Below are positions 1-8,735 of a DNA stretch of 64,000 nucleotides, piece by piece. This DNA is from Sphingomonas populi (GTDB lineage: Bacteria > Pseudomonadota > Alphaproteobacteria > Sphingomonadales > Sphingomonadaceae). The DNA lies in the NCBI RefSeq assembly GCF_004208535.1, contig NZ_SGIS01000008.1, positions 1 to 64,000 on the forward strand, given 5' to 3'. The translations under genes were made by a program, and so were the position numbers. Each line of letters begins with the position of its first letter. Position 1 is the stretch's first letter. The notes below the pieces were generated by a model. It did no database searches and was not told the DNA's origin. It worked only from the letters and a program-made list of their open reading frames with translations.

Positions 1-111
1 GACATGCTGAGCGAAGCGCGTCTCACGACCAAAACTTGGCGCGAATTCCTTGACGCTTTCATCGATGACCCTGAGCTCGCCGTACGCCTCAAGGACCGAA
101 CACCGCGGTAG

Positions 112-2124
112 CAATCGGACGGTTACGTTATTCTCAGCGGTCAGCACATTGATGACATCACGGCCTTCTATCAAAATGTGCCTTATGCGGTTGCAAGCAG
201 TGCAACGCCTGGCACGGCGGCGGCGCCGTTCCGTGTTACCTCTGGTGTCATTCAGAACCTTGGCCTTGATTTCGGTACGGGCACCCCTGTGTCGAACCAA
301 ACAAGCTTCTACCAGTTGTTCGACGGTAATCGCCAGAAATTCAACCTAAACGTTAAAGATGGTATACATCCACGGTTTGATATCTTCACAGCTAAAATCG
401 ACAAGGATTTTGGCGATGGTTGGAATTTTGGCGCTAACCTGCGCTCTACCAGCGGCTCAAGCAGTTTCAGTACTCTCTTTCAAGACCCGCCTGTTGATAC
501 CCAGTATCTGATCAGCGGGAACCCCCGTAACAGCGGAGATACCGGCTTCAACGGCCTCATCCGTAGCGCGCCTTACGCAGCGTATTATGGCAATGCTGTA
601 GGGGTACGGGCATATTATACTGACACGGTCACCGGCCCGAATCTTACGACTGCCCAAGCAGCGCCAGCCAAGCTTGCCAATGACGTCCCCGTCTTCGCCA
701 AAGTCGACGCGACTACGTTGGTGGCGGACCTCCGGCTTGGGAAGACGTTCGATTTTGGATGGTCCAAGCACGCCTTAACCTTGGGGCTCTATAATAGCAG
801 CTTCACCTATGACGCTCAGTCGGTCTTCGCTCGCGGTTACTCGAGCATCGAAAAGCATAGTCGTAAGGTTGACTTCTACGCGGTCGACGCTGCCGGGCAG
901 CAAGTGGGGCCATCCATTACGAAGGATAGCCTTGTCAATCCGGCATTGTTCGGCCTTGGGGTGACCTCTACAGAACTAAGTAGAGCTATCTACATCCTCG
1001 ACCATATCACGCTGCTGGATGATCGATTGAATATCGACGCGGGCTTTCGGTACCAACAGCTTAAGATTAATCGGGTTGTCACCAACTCATCCAATCCCGG
1101 CAACACGTGTGAAGATCTAACGCCTGGCAACGTCGTGGCAGGTTCGACGGCAGATTCGTTAGCCTACAAGTGTGTCAGCATACCTGACGGGTCACCGCTG
1201 GCTGACTCGTCTAAATATCATGGCGAGGGATTCTCGCTCGGTGCAAATTACCGTCTGTTCGGCGGCCAAGGCACCGGAGGCGAGACCGCGATATATGGTA
1301 CTGTCGCGAAGTCGTTTCGTCTGCCGGGGTTCGAGGATTATATCTTTGGGGGATCGGCGACAAATGCATCGACGGGTGAGGTTGCACGCGGAGACCTTGT
1401 CGAACACATCATGCAATATGAGGCTGGCATTCGCCACACCGCCCGTACGTGGAATGTGTCCCTCTCAGGCTTCTTGATAAACTTCAAAGCGAAAGAACAG
1501 TTGGGGCCAACTCTGGTTGACCTTTCATCCAGTGTTGGTGGTGTTTCCTGCGCTGCCGTACCAACGCCCAACAACTGCCCCTTTGTCCGCGATCGTTATC
1601 GCTCCAAGCTCAACAATAAGGGCCTTGAGCTTGAGCTGGGTTATCGTCCCGACTTCGTCCCGGGACTTAACCTACAAGGCAGCGTCGTTTTGCAGAATCC
1701 CAAAATCAGCAGCGATGCGGCATTCCGCGACCAGATAATTAACGGTCAATATAATGTCGTCAATCCACAGACCTATACGCCTCAACGTCAGCCGAAGATT
1801 GTTGCAAACTTCCGTCCGGTCTATACGATACCGAAAACGCCGATAACGTTGTTTGGACAAGCCTATTACTATGGCAAACGCTTCGCCGGAAACGATGACA
1901 CGGCTATTTACCCGGCCTATACGCAGATTAATGCGGGGGCACTTTATACCGTTAACCGTAACTTCGATATTCAGTTTAATGCAGAAAACTTGAATAACGC
2001 AAAGTCCTTTACAGAAGGCGGTTCAATCAATGCCTCCACCGTCTTGAGTGACGGGCGCTATGTAAGTGTCGCACGACCACTACTCGGACGCACTTGGAAG
2101 TTCACCTTGTCATATCGCTATTAA
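112..2124 (+). pseudogene. 5'-truncated TonB-dependent receptor (beta-barrel only)
   Basis: This encodes most of the outer-membrane barrel of a TonB-dependent receptor, a family that imports substrates using TonB energy. The C-terminus has typical receptor features: an AENLNNAKSF-type last loop, LLGRTWKFTLSYRY with a terminal aromatic, then TAA. Receptor-like sequence (GYVILSGQHIDD) begins immediately after an in-frame TAG at 109-111 and has no start codon in front of it. The plug domain and TonB box are missing, and the 36 codons before the TAG do not look receptor-like. The first available ATG is at 178. Codon use is visibly less GC-rich than in the genes to the right, which fits acquired DNA. 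IS fragments follow directly. I infer a truncated, probably non-functional gene. Confidence 0.75.
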
Positions 2125-2281
2125 CGGATTGACGTGACAATTTTACAAAGATGAGATGGATAGATCTCTAGTTGGCTGGCTGGATTGCCGGGTCGCGTCC
2201 CGGGTCGTTGTGTAGCTGAGGAGTGGCCATCGGAGATCTTCGGATAGGTGTGGGTTGCGAACTCAACCAACGGAGACTCCG

Positions 2282-2452
2282 ATGACCGGCAATACGATGA
2301 GCTTTCAGGCGCTGCCGGGGAAGAGTGCGGACGCCGATTTCCTGCGCGAGATGATCGGCTTTGCAGCGCAGCGGCGGATGGACCTGAAGGTCGGCAGCCT
2401 GACCGGCGCCGGCTATGGGGAGAAGGGTAGCGCCCGGCTTGCCCAGCGCAAC
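2282..2452 (+). mobile_element. IS256-family transposase N-terminal remnant
   Basis: An ATG at 2282 opens 57 codons that resemble the N-terminus of IS256-type (mutator) transposases: FQALPGKSADADFLREMIG, then GAGYGEK and RLAQRN. The expected continuation after RLAQRN (GYRDRDWETR-like) is absent; the frame runs into unrelated sequence and stops at 2611. The catalytic DDE core is therefore missing. The roughly 120 bases upstream are probably the left end of the element, but I could not define the terminal inverted repeat. It lies just after the truncated receptor and just before another possible IS fragment. It is a dead remnant. Confidence 0.72.
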
Positions 2453-2503
2453 GTAACCGACCTATTGAGGCCGCCTGCCCGGAGGTGGTGTGAGCGCGTA
2501 AGA

Positions 2504-2533
2504 GACGTCCATAAGGACGTCGTTATGGACGTC
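2504..2533. repeat. 11-bp perfect inverted repeat between IS remnants
   Basis: GACGTCCATAA (2504-2514) and its exact complement TTATGGACGTC (2523-2533) flank an 8-base spacer that carries another GGACGTC. A GTAAG sequence lies just upstream at 2498-2502. IS66-type ends often begin GTAAGCG, so this may be the left end of the IS66-like fragment that follows. That link is inference. Confidence 0.55.
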
Positions 2534-2555
2534 CTGAGCCAGAGCGAGGACGGCG

Positions 2556-2631
2556 GTGAAGATATTGGGCCGGGAGCGGCGTCGCCGGTGGAGCAACGCG
2601 GAGAGGCTTGAGATCATTGCCGCTGTGGGGG
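2556..2631 (+). mobile_element. Possible IS66-type OrfA (TnpA) N-terminal fragment
   Basis: From a GTG at 2556 the frame reads VKILGRERRRRWSNAERLEII. This resembles the basic start of IS66-family OrfA proteins, which have a homeodomain-like helix-turn-helix (typically ERRRRWS.EEK..IV). The similarity fades after about 25 codons, although the frame stays open to a TAA at 2706-2708. No OrfB or OrfC is present. The match is short, so the family call is tentative. Together with the IS256 remnant it suggests nested or successive insertions. Confidence 0.4.
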
Positions 2632-2745
2632 GTGACGCGCACCTGCTCTTGATAGGAAGCCCTGAAGTTTCTCAACCCGCAATTCCGCTTGCTTGTGACA
2701 TAGTCTAATAATACACCCACTTTGTCACAGTTAGAGTCTAGCGCA

Positions 2746-3894
2746 ATGTGCCGCATGTTCATCACACGGGCGCTCGTTGTCGCGTCGCTGACGGCCATGG
2801 ACGCTTCTACGGTCGCGCAGATCACTCCGGCCGACGCGGCCAGCATGGCTGCCTCGGCCTGGCCAATACAGGTTCGTGCGGAAATACCGTGCCCGCCCAC
2901 CGCCTTTCCATCCGAGGGAAGCCAGCATCTGTTCTACGAGCTATATCTAACCAATTTCTCGGACTCGCCGGTTGCGTTACACAATGTCGATGTGATCGAT
3001 GGCGATCGGCCCGATGCACGCCCGCTTGCCACCTTTGCCGGGAGCGGTCTCAGCCGCATCGCTCGGGTGATTGGAAGCCATGTCGATGGTGCGTCTGACG
3101 GCTCGATCCCACCGGGCGGAACGCTGGTGTTGTTCCTGGAAGTCTTGGTCCCCGAGCGTGGGCCGATCCCGGCGCGGCTCGCACATCGGCTGTCGCTTGG
3201 TGATGGCGTCGTTATGATGGCGGCCATACCCATTCGCCATAGCGTGCTGAAAGTGCTGGGCCGGCCCGTCACCGGTGCGAACTGGATCGCGGCAGATGGT
3301 CCTGGTAGCGATCCTGACAACCATCATCGTCGGGGCCTGTTCGTGCGTGACGGGGCGCTGACGGATTCGCGGCGTTTCGCGATCGACTGGAAGATCGTCA
3401 AGGACGGCAAATCGTATCGTGGCGACGACCACGCTGCGGCATCCTATTTCGCCTATGGCAGGCCGCTGCTGGCAATCGGCGATGCCTTGGTCCTGCGCGC
3501 CGAAGACGGGCACCCCGACAATCCGGCAGGGCACGGCGCCGACTTTCACCCTGCCCAGCCCGTCACGATCGACAATGTCGGCGGCAACCACGTCGTCCTC
3601 GATCTGGGGGACGGCCAATACGCCCACTATTTTCATATGAGGGCGGGCAGCGTGCGGGTCAGGCCCGGCGAACGTGTTCGCAAGGGAGAGGTTATCGGCA
3701 TGATTGGTTCGTCGGGGGACGCGCGCGAACCGCATGTGCATCTGGAAATCACCGACACAGTCGGCACTCTGACCGGCGAAGGTCTTCCCTATGTCATCGA
3801 TCGCTATACGGTGACGCGGAGCAACAGCGGTGCAGTCGGCGCTCGCACGCACGAGTTGCCCCTTGATGGCATGCTCATCGACTTCGGCAAATAA
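2746..3894 (+). CDS. M23-family (LytM-like) metallopeptidase, exported
   Basis: Probable periplasmic peptidoglycan endopeptidase or LytM-like protein of 382 residues. ATG 2746 is preferred over a TTG 24 bases upstream because it gives a signal peptide (MCRMFITRALVVASLTA, then an AQ-type cleavage region). The middle is a beta-rich domain without an obvious name. The C-terminal third carries the M23 pattern: NHVVLDLGDGQYAHYFHM, then VRPGERVRKGEVIGMIG, then EPHVHLEI with the HxH zinc-binding pair. The first zinc-binding histidine is less clear (near HGADFHP), so catalytic competence is uncertain. It stands alone downstream of the IS remnants. Confidence 0.82.
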   Translation: MCRMFITRALVVASLTAMDASTVAQITPADAASMAASAWPIQVRAEIPCPPTAFPSEGSQHLFYELYLTNFSDSPVALHNVDVIDGDRPDARPLATFAGSGLSRIARVIGSHVDGASDGSIPPGGTLVLFLEVLVPERGPIPARLAHRLSLGDGVVMMAAIPIRHSVLKVLGRPVTGANWIAADGPGSDPDNHHRRGLFVRDGALTDSRRFAIDWKIVKDGKSYRGDDHAAASYFAYGRPLLAIGDALVLRAEDGHPDNPAGHGADFHPAQPVTIDNVGGNHVVLDLGDGQYAHYFHMRAGSVRVRPGERVRKGEVIGMIGSSGDAREPHVHLEITDTVGTLTGEGLPYVIDRYTVTRSNSGAVGARTHELPLDGMLIDFGK

Positions 3895-4021
3895 CTGTAC
3901 TTTCTTTGAGTTCGTCGAAGCCGGTCGCTCTGGCGACATACATGAGCGGACTGAGTTGGAGGGGCAAAAGGGATCGCGAACGTCGCATGGCGGGTCATCT
4001 GCCTGCCACGCGACGCGCGGG

Positions 4022-4927
4022 CTATTTCACACGGCCACCCTTCTCGTCCGCCAGCCGTGTCTCGAACAGCGCCGCGTACGTGTCGGCATAGGTACGGCAG
4101 GCGGTATTGTCGATAAACGGGTTGGGCCTACGCGACACCGCGAGCTTGCGCGCCTTCACGTCGCCATCGGATTGGCCGGGGTGCGGCGTGATGAGGATGT
4201 CGCACGGCAGCGCGCGGACGGTCGCGAAGCTGTGGCGGAAAGCGTCGGCTTCTTCGGGGTGCGCTGTGTAGCGATAGCCCGGCCCGGCGATCGGGTTGAG
4301 GCTGGCGGCGAAGACCGTGTTCAGACACCGACCGCCCTCGCAGGATCGCCATGTCCAGCTCATGCTGCCGGGTGTGTGCCCGGCGGTGATGCGGGCGGTG
4401 ACGATGGTGTCGCCGAGGCGGATCGGCGTGCCGTCGGTGACAGCGCGTACGCGGGCGGCGGCGGGATAGGCGACGCCCCAGGCGATCTGCGGATCGTCGG
4501 CGGCTGGCTGGCCCGAGCGCAGCACGGCGGCGGCGGCGGCGCTGGCAATCACGGTCGCGCCACTGTCGCGGGCAAGCGCGGCGATACCGCTGGCATGATC
4601 GAAATGCGGCTCGGTGTTGAGGATCAGCTTTACGTCGGCGATGCGAAAGCCCAGCCGGCGGATGTTCGCCTCGATCGCCCGAACCCCTTGCGGCACCGCG
4701 CCGTCGATCAGGATCAGGCCCGCAGACGTGCGGATCAAGGCGACGTTAAGCCCGCCGAACCCGACGAGATAGGTGTTCCCGTAAATATGCAGAGGCGCCT
4801 GCGGCGTGATCCACTTCGCCGAATCCGCAGGCAGGATCGGGCGCAGCAGCGGATCGTCGGCATGAGCATTTCCGGGCGTGCCCACCATCCCCGCCAGACC
4901 GAGTATCGCCGCGAACACGCTTTTCAT
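4022..4927 (-). CDS. Subclass B3 metallo-beta-lactamase with Glu at the first zinc ligand (B3-E type)
   Basis: Exported zinc beta-lactamase homologue of 301 residues. ATG 4927 is chosen over an in-frame TTG at 4933 because a GGGAG lies 7 bases upstream. A signal peptide (MKSVFAAILGLAGMVGTPGNAHA) is followed by B3 landmarks: ITPQAPLHIYGNTYLVG, GLILIDGA, DVKLILNTEPHFDHASG, TAGHTPGSMSWTW and ITPHPGQSD. The usual HxHxDH motif reads ExHxDH (E106, H108, D110, H111); the codon is GAG. The later zinc histidines (in TAGHTPGS and TPHPG) are kept. From memory, B3-E enzymes such as SIE-1 of Sphingobium indicum share this substitution. The gene is transcribed away from an AmpR-like regulator, which suggests beta-lactam or cell-wall-stress induction. 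Confidence 0.9.
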   Translation of the reverse strand: MKSVFAAILGLAGMVGTPGNAHADDPLLRPILPADSAKWITPQAPLHIYGNTYLVGFGGLNVALIRTSAGLILIDGAVPQGVRAIEANIRRLGFRIADVKLILNTEPHFDHASGIAALARDSGATVIASAAAAAVLRSGQPAADDPQIAWGVAYPAAARVRAVTDGTPIRLGDTIVTARITAGHTPGSMSWTWRSCEGGRCLNTVFAASLNPIAGPGYRYTAHPEEADAFRHSFATVRALPCDILITPHPGQSDGDVKARKLAVSRRPNPFIDNTACRTYADTYAALFETRLADEKGGRVK

Positions 4928-5028
4928 GATCAATCTCCCTTATCGCTCCATGACGATGCGACAAGGACCGGTCGGCGTGCAAAGCATCATATCTCGACAG
5001 AGCCATGAGGTAGGTTCATGCCTGAGGG
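4928..5028. promoter_or_regulatory. Divergent ampR / metallo-beta-lactamase intergenic region
   Basis: These 101 bases separate the start codons of the beta-lactamase and its LysR-type neighbour. They contain an 8-base palindrome GACCGGTC (4966-4973) and a wider dyad GATGC...GCATC (4955-4959 and 4984-4988). AmpR-type proteins bind such divergent regions at T-N11-A sites. I see candidate dyads but cannot assign the operator with certainty. Confidence 0.5.
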
Positions 5029-5895
5029 ATGGACCGCGCCCATCTCCCGCTCAATGCGCTGCGCGCCTTCGAGGCGGCGGCGCGGCATCTCAACTTCACG
5101 CGCGCCGCGATCGAGCTGCGGGTTAGTCAAGGTGCGATCAGCCACCAGGTCGCGGCGCTCGAACAACGGCTCGGCACGCCGCTGTTCCGCCGTCTGCCGC
5201 GCGGTCTGGCGCTGACCGACGAAGGCCACGCGCTCGTGCCGGTCGTCGCGAGCGCTTTCGATGCGATCGGCGCGACGCTCGACCGCTATGCTGGCGGGCG
5301 TTTGAGCGAGGTATTGAGCGTTGGGGTCGTCGGCACCTTCGCGGGCGGTTGGCTGCTGCCGAGGCTGGCGGAATTCGGTCGCGTCCATCCGCATATCGAC
5401 CTGCGGTTGATGACCAACAACAATCGCGTCGATCTCGCAGGCGAAGGGCTGGATCTGGCGATCCGCTTTGGCGATGGCGCGTGGCACGGCACGCACGCCG
5501 AGCCGGTCCTGGACGCGCCGCTGTCGCCCTTGTGCGCGCCTGTCGTGGCGGACCGCCTGACGATGCCGGAGGCGCTGACGCGCGAGACGTTGTTCCGCTC
5601 CTATCGGCCCGACGAATGGCCGTCCTGGTTCGCGGCGGCCGGCGTGGCGCCGCCGCCAATCCGCGGGCTCGTGTTCGACACATCGCTGCTGATGGTTGCG
5701 GCCGCGAAAGCGGGCCTCGGCGTGGCGATGGCGCCGCCCGCGATGTTCGCGGACGATCTGACGGCAGGGCGCCTTGTCCAGCCCTTCGCGATCGAAATCA
5801 CGACCGGGCGCTATTGGCTGACCCGACTTATGTCGCGGCGAGACACACCAGCAATGCGGGCATTCAGGGAGTGGCTGATGGCGGCGGCGGATTAG
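5029..5895 (+). CDS. ampR: AmpR-like LysR-family transcriptional regulator
   Basis: Predicted DNA-binding regulator of the divergent beta-lactamase (288 residues). The N-terminal winged helix-turn-helix is strongly AmpR-like: HLPLNALRAFEAAARHLNF, then LFRRLPRGLALTDEG. The effector domain begins VGVVGTFAGGWLLPRL. Gly102, Thr103 and Asp135 (in NNRVD) fall at exactly the positions of the signal-sensing residues of Citrobacter AmpR, and Tyr262 sits where Tyr264 is expected. AmpR family members sense muropeptides and UDP-MurNAc-pentapeptide; carrying this over is inference from the conserved residues. The start MDRAHLPLN matches AmpR N-termini. No ampG, ampD or nagZ lies nearby, as is usual when such genes are housekeeping and distant. 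Confidence 0.87.
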   Translation: MDRAHLPLNALRAFEAAARHLNFTRAAIELRVSQGAISHQVAALEQRLGTPLFRRLPRGLALTDEGHALVPVVASAFDAIGATLDRYAGGRLSEVLSVGVVGTFAGGWLLPRLAEFGRVHPHIDLRLMTNNNRVDLAGEGLDLAIRFGDGAWHGTHAEPVLDAPLSPLCAPVVADRLTMPEALTRETLFRSYRPDEWPSWFAAAGVAPPPIRGLVFDTSLLMVAAAKAGLGVAMAPPAMFADDLTAGRLVQPFAIEITTGRYWLTRLMSRRDTPAMRAFREWLMAAAD

Positions 5896-6212
5896 AGACC
5901 ATTCAAGTCGCGATCCAGGACACACTGACGACGACATTGGTGGGCAGATGACGGGTGCTATACCCGATGCCGTTCAGGGCATTTTAGAAGCACCCGGGAA
6001 CTGCCGTTAAAGGCTGATCGCCGACGCCTTTTGGAGCTTGACGGATGACCAGCGTTGGGAAACTGGCAAGGTGCCTCAAGCGGTCGACTATCGTCTCGTC
6101 GCGGCAGACCGCCGACGACAGCCGACCAAGATCAAGACATTCCTGTGTGCCGGCGCAAACGTCCCGATTTGACAAAACAGCCGATTGTTCGGATGTAAGC
6201 ACTTCGGGAAAA
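5896..6212. other. 317-base gap without a recognisable gene
   Basis: This lies between the 3' end of ampR and the 3' end of the minus-strand NTF2-like gene, so it is a convergent region. Open frames here show no coding bias or known motif, and no strong terminator hairpin was seen. Confidence 0.5.
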
Positions 6213-6641
6213 TCATTCCGCGCTGGATGGCTTTTTCGGGACACTATTGCGACGAAACTCTTCCGATGTCTCATCGAGGAAGACGTAGAGAGCCGCAATC
6301 CGTCCGTCCCGCACGATGATGACATCCCACCCGGTATAGGCGGGTTCCTCACCGGCGCGCCCGGATCCCCAGGCGATACGCCCGGCGTTATGAAGCACCT
6401 GGGGTTTACCCTGCGGCGAATAGACAAAGTCTGGATGCGTCGCGCGGAGATCGCCGGCAAAACTGCTGATAGCATCGCGACCGGTAATTGCGCCGGGCGG
6501 TACATAGAGGACGCCGTCCTCCGCCCAGAGTTCCTCGACCGTCGCGCGGCGGCGCTCGGCATCGCCTTCGCCAAAGACTCCTTGCAGGTTGCGGTCTAGC
6601 AGTTCGCGAATACGATCCGCGGATTCAGTAGTCTGGAACAT
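6213..6641 (-). CDS. NTF2-like / SnoaL-type protein
   Basis: A 142-residue protein with the layout of the nuclear transport factor 2-like superfamily: an N-terminal helix (IRELLDRNLQ), then ELWAEDGVLYVPPGAITGRDAI, a central strand pair, and WDVIIVRDGRIAALYVFLDE at the end. Members are small cone-shaped barrels used as isomerases, dehydratases or ligand-binding proteins; the role here is unknown. It is the second gene after the SDR on the same strand (86-base gap), so the two are probably co-transcribed and may act on the same small molecule. No signal peptide is seen, so it is cytoplasmic. Confidence 0.75.
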   Translation of the reverse strand: MFQTTESADRIRELLDRNLQGVFGEGDAERRRATVEELWAEDGVLYVPPGAITGRDAISSFAGDLRATHPDFVYSPQGKPQVLHNAGRIAWGSGRAGEEPAYTGWDVIIVRDGRIAALYVFLDETSEEFRRNSVPKKPSSAE

Positions 6642-6727
6642 AATAGGGTCTCCGAATTGCAGTTCGTCCAGATCGGGGCGCGGAGCGACACAGCGGTCCG
6701 CGCCCGCCCTAGGCCAAGAGTGAACGA

Positions 6728-7480
6728 TCAGATCTGTGCCTGGCCGCCGTCGACGAAGAGTTCGATGCCGTTGATGTAGGATGCCTCGTCGGAAGCCAGG
6801 AACATCACGGCCTTGGCGATCTCCTCGGGCTCGCCGATGCGGCCAGCGGGGATCTGGCCGACCAAATAGTCTTTCGTCTCCTGCGCCTGCTCGCCGCCGC
6901 CGAACAGATCATTGAGGCCTGCCGTCTCGGTGAGACCGGGGCTGATCGCGTTTACGCGAATGTGGCGATCCTTGAGATCGAGAATCCAACTGCGGGCGAA
7001 ATTGCGGATAGCTGCCTTGGTCGCGGAATACACGCTGAAGGCGCCCGTGCCCTTGATGCTGGTAGTGGACGCCGTGAGGATCACCGAACCTCCATCGCGC
7101 AGCAGCGGCAGCGCCTTCTGGACAGTGAAAAGGACACCCTTCACATTGCTGCCGAACGTTTTCTCATAATGCTCCTCGGTGATCGCGCCGAGCGGGGCGA
7201 GTTCCCCGCCGCCCGCGTTGGCGAACACGACGTCGATCTGCGCATGCTTCTGCTGGACGGCATCGTATAGCCGATCGATGTCTGCGAGGTTCGCCATGTC
7301 GCCACGCACGCCCGTCACCCGGCCGCCAATCTGCTTGAGTGCTGCGTCGAGCGCGTCCTGTCGGCGACCGGTGATGAATACCGAAGCACCTTCCATCGCG
7401 AACGCTCTGGCCGTTGCGAGGCCGATGCCGCTCGTGCCGCCCGTCACCACCACCACCTTGTTGCTGAAGCGGTCCGTCAT
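6728..7480 (-). CDS. Short-chain dehydrogenase/reductase (classical SDR)
   Basis: An NAD(P)-dependent oxidoreductase of 250 residues, the usual length for classical SDRs. The cofactor motif TGGTSGIG is at residues 13-20, NAG at 88-90, the catalytic Ser at 138 (TAS) and YxxxK at Tyr151/Lys155. The C-terminus (INGIELFVDGGQAQI) is typical of tetrameric classical SDRs. Arg39/Arg40 after the second strand (TGRR) favour NADP(H). The substrate cannot be told from sequence. It is transcribed divergently from a LysR-type regulator 114 bases away, a common arrangement for regulator and target, and is followed by the NTF2-like gene. Confidence 0.9.
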   Translation of the reverse strand: MTDRFSNKVVVVTGGTSGIGLATARAFAMEGASVFITGRRQDALDAALKQIGGRVTGVRGDMANLADIDRLYDAVQQKHAQIDVVFANAGGGELAPLGAITEEHYEKTFGSNVKGVLFTVQKALPLLRDGGSVILTASTTSIKGTGAFSVYSATKAAIRNFARSWILDLKDRHIRVNAISPGLTETAGLNDLFGGGEQAQETKDYLVGQIPAGRIGEPEEIAKAVMFLASDEASYINGIELFVDGGQAQI

Positions 7481-7594
7481 CGTCTGTCTCCTTCGAGTTC
7501 CGGCGAAGTGCCGGTGCCCGACTTAGATGCGACGAGAACGATGATGCTTGTAGTCGGCAAATATGGCACTCAGCGTTCTACGAGGGGAACGCTG

Positions 7595-8512
7595 ATGAGG
7601 GTCGATTTCAACGACTATGCCTATTTCGCCGAGGTTGTTGCGCATGGCGGCTTCGCCGCCGCCGGCCGGGCACTTCGCGAGCCCAAGTCGAAACTGAGCC
7701 GGCGCATCGCCGGGCTGGAAGAGCGCCTGGGTTTGCGTCTGATCGAGCGGACGAGCCGGCGCTTCCGCGTGACCGACACGGGACAGGCCTTCTACGAGCG
7801 GTGCCGGGCGATGCTGGCGGAAGCCGAACAAGCCGAGGCGCTGGTCGTTCAGGCGCAAGCCGAGCCGCATGGCCGGATCCGGTTCAGTTGCCCTACTGGC
7901 ATGCTGCAACCCATCTCTGGTCTCATTTCTTCCTTCCTCGCCCGCTATCCGAAGGTGCGGCTGCAACTGATCGCAACCGACCGCGCGGTCGACCTGATCG
8001 ATGAGCGGATCGATTTAGCATTGCGGGTTCGCGGCAGCCTGACCAGCGACGCCGCGCTCACCATGCGATCCCTTGGGACATCGACGCGCATTCTCGTCGC
8101 CAGCCCCCAGATCGCGGGTCAGGTCGGGAGCATCGAGGCGCTGGCCGCGTTTCCGGCGCTCGCGACCAACGATGCCGCCGATAATCTCGAATGGCATCTC
8201 GAGATGGATGACGGCCGTCAGCATATCCTGCGCGTCGAACCCCGATTGGGTTGTGAGGACATGGCGGCCGTGCGCGACGCGGCCATCGAAGGTCTCGGTG
8301 TCGCGATCCTTCCCGATCATGTTTGCCGACAGGCGATGGAGGCGGGGAAACTCGTCCGCGTCCTGCCGGGCTGGCGGGGCCTGCAGGGTATCGTGCATCT
8401 CGTCTTCACAACGAAGCGCGGGCTGCCGCCTGCCGTCCGCGCGCTGATCGACCACCTGGCTGCCAATTTCCCGCGCGACATATCCGCCGGCCGCAAGCGC
8501 GGCGCGCGGTGA
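7595..8512 (+). CDS. LysR-family transcriptional regulator (divergent to SDR)
   Basis: A 305-residue LysR-type regulator. ATG 7595 has GAGGGG 7 bases upstream and gives the usual N-terminus (MRVDFNDYAYFAEVVAHGG). The helix-turn-helix covers about residues 3-62 (AAAGRALREPKSKLSRRIA, RLGLRLIERTSRRFRVTDTG). The C-terminal two thirds form the periplasmic-binding-like effector domain (YPKVRLQLIATDRAVDLI, then LALRVRG). This subgroup often sits opposite SDR or quinone-reductase genes and responds to electrophiles or aromatics. That role is inferred from context. It probably controls the divergent SDR/NTF2-like pair and itself. Confidence 0.88.
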   Translation: MRVDFNDYAYFAEVVAHGGFAAAGRALREPKSKLSRRIAGLEERLGLRLIERTSRRFRVTDTGQAFYERCRAMLAEAEQAEALVVQAQAEPHGRIRFSCPTGMLQPISGLISSFLARYPKVRLQLIATDRAVDLIDERIDLALRVRGSLTSDAALTMRSLGTSTRILVASPQIAGQVGSIEALAAFPALATNDAADNLEWHLEMDDGRQHILRVEPRLGCEDMAAVRDAAIEGLGVAILPDHVCRQAMEAGKLVRVLPGWRGLQGIVHLVFTTKRGLPPAVRALIDHLAANFPRDISAGRKRGAR

Positions 8513-8707
8513 CGCGTCGCCATAGGCAGCGTTCGACCCCGCTCGCTCGGTTTTCCGACCCCGACGTCCGGTCCTCGCGGAAGCCGCCGTGAAGGAACAC
8601 TCGTCGACGCGCTGGTCTCGAACGAACAAGGTGCTCCGGCGCATCGCAATGTCCAGCCGCGATGGAGCGCCCCCTTGCCGATCCCATAAGCGACGCATGC
8701 AGAACTT

Positions 8708-8735
8708 GGCCGAGCGGCCCTAGAGCCGCTCGGCC
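8708..8735 (-). terminator. 11-bp hairpin spanning the sortase stop codon
   Basis: GGCCGAGCGGC (8708-8718) and GCCGCTCGGCC (8725-8735) form a perfect 11-bp stem with a 6-base loop that contains the TAG stop of the sortase gene. There is no T-run after it on the minus strand. It may act as a 3'-end stabiliser or an imperfect terminator of the sortase operon. Confidence 0.45.
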
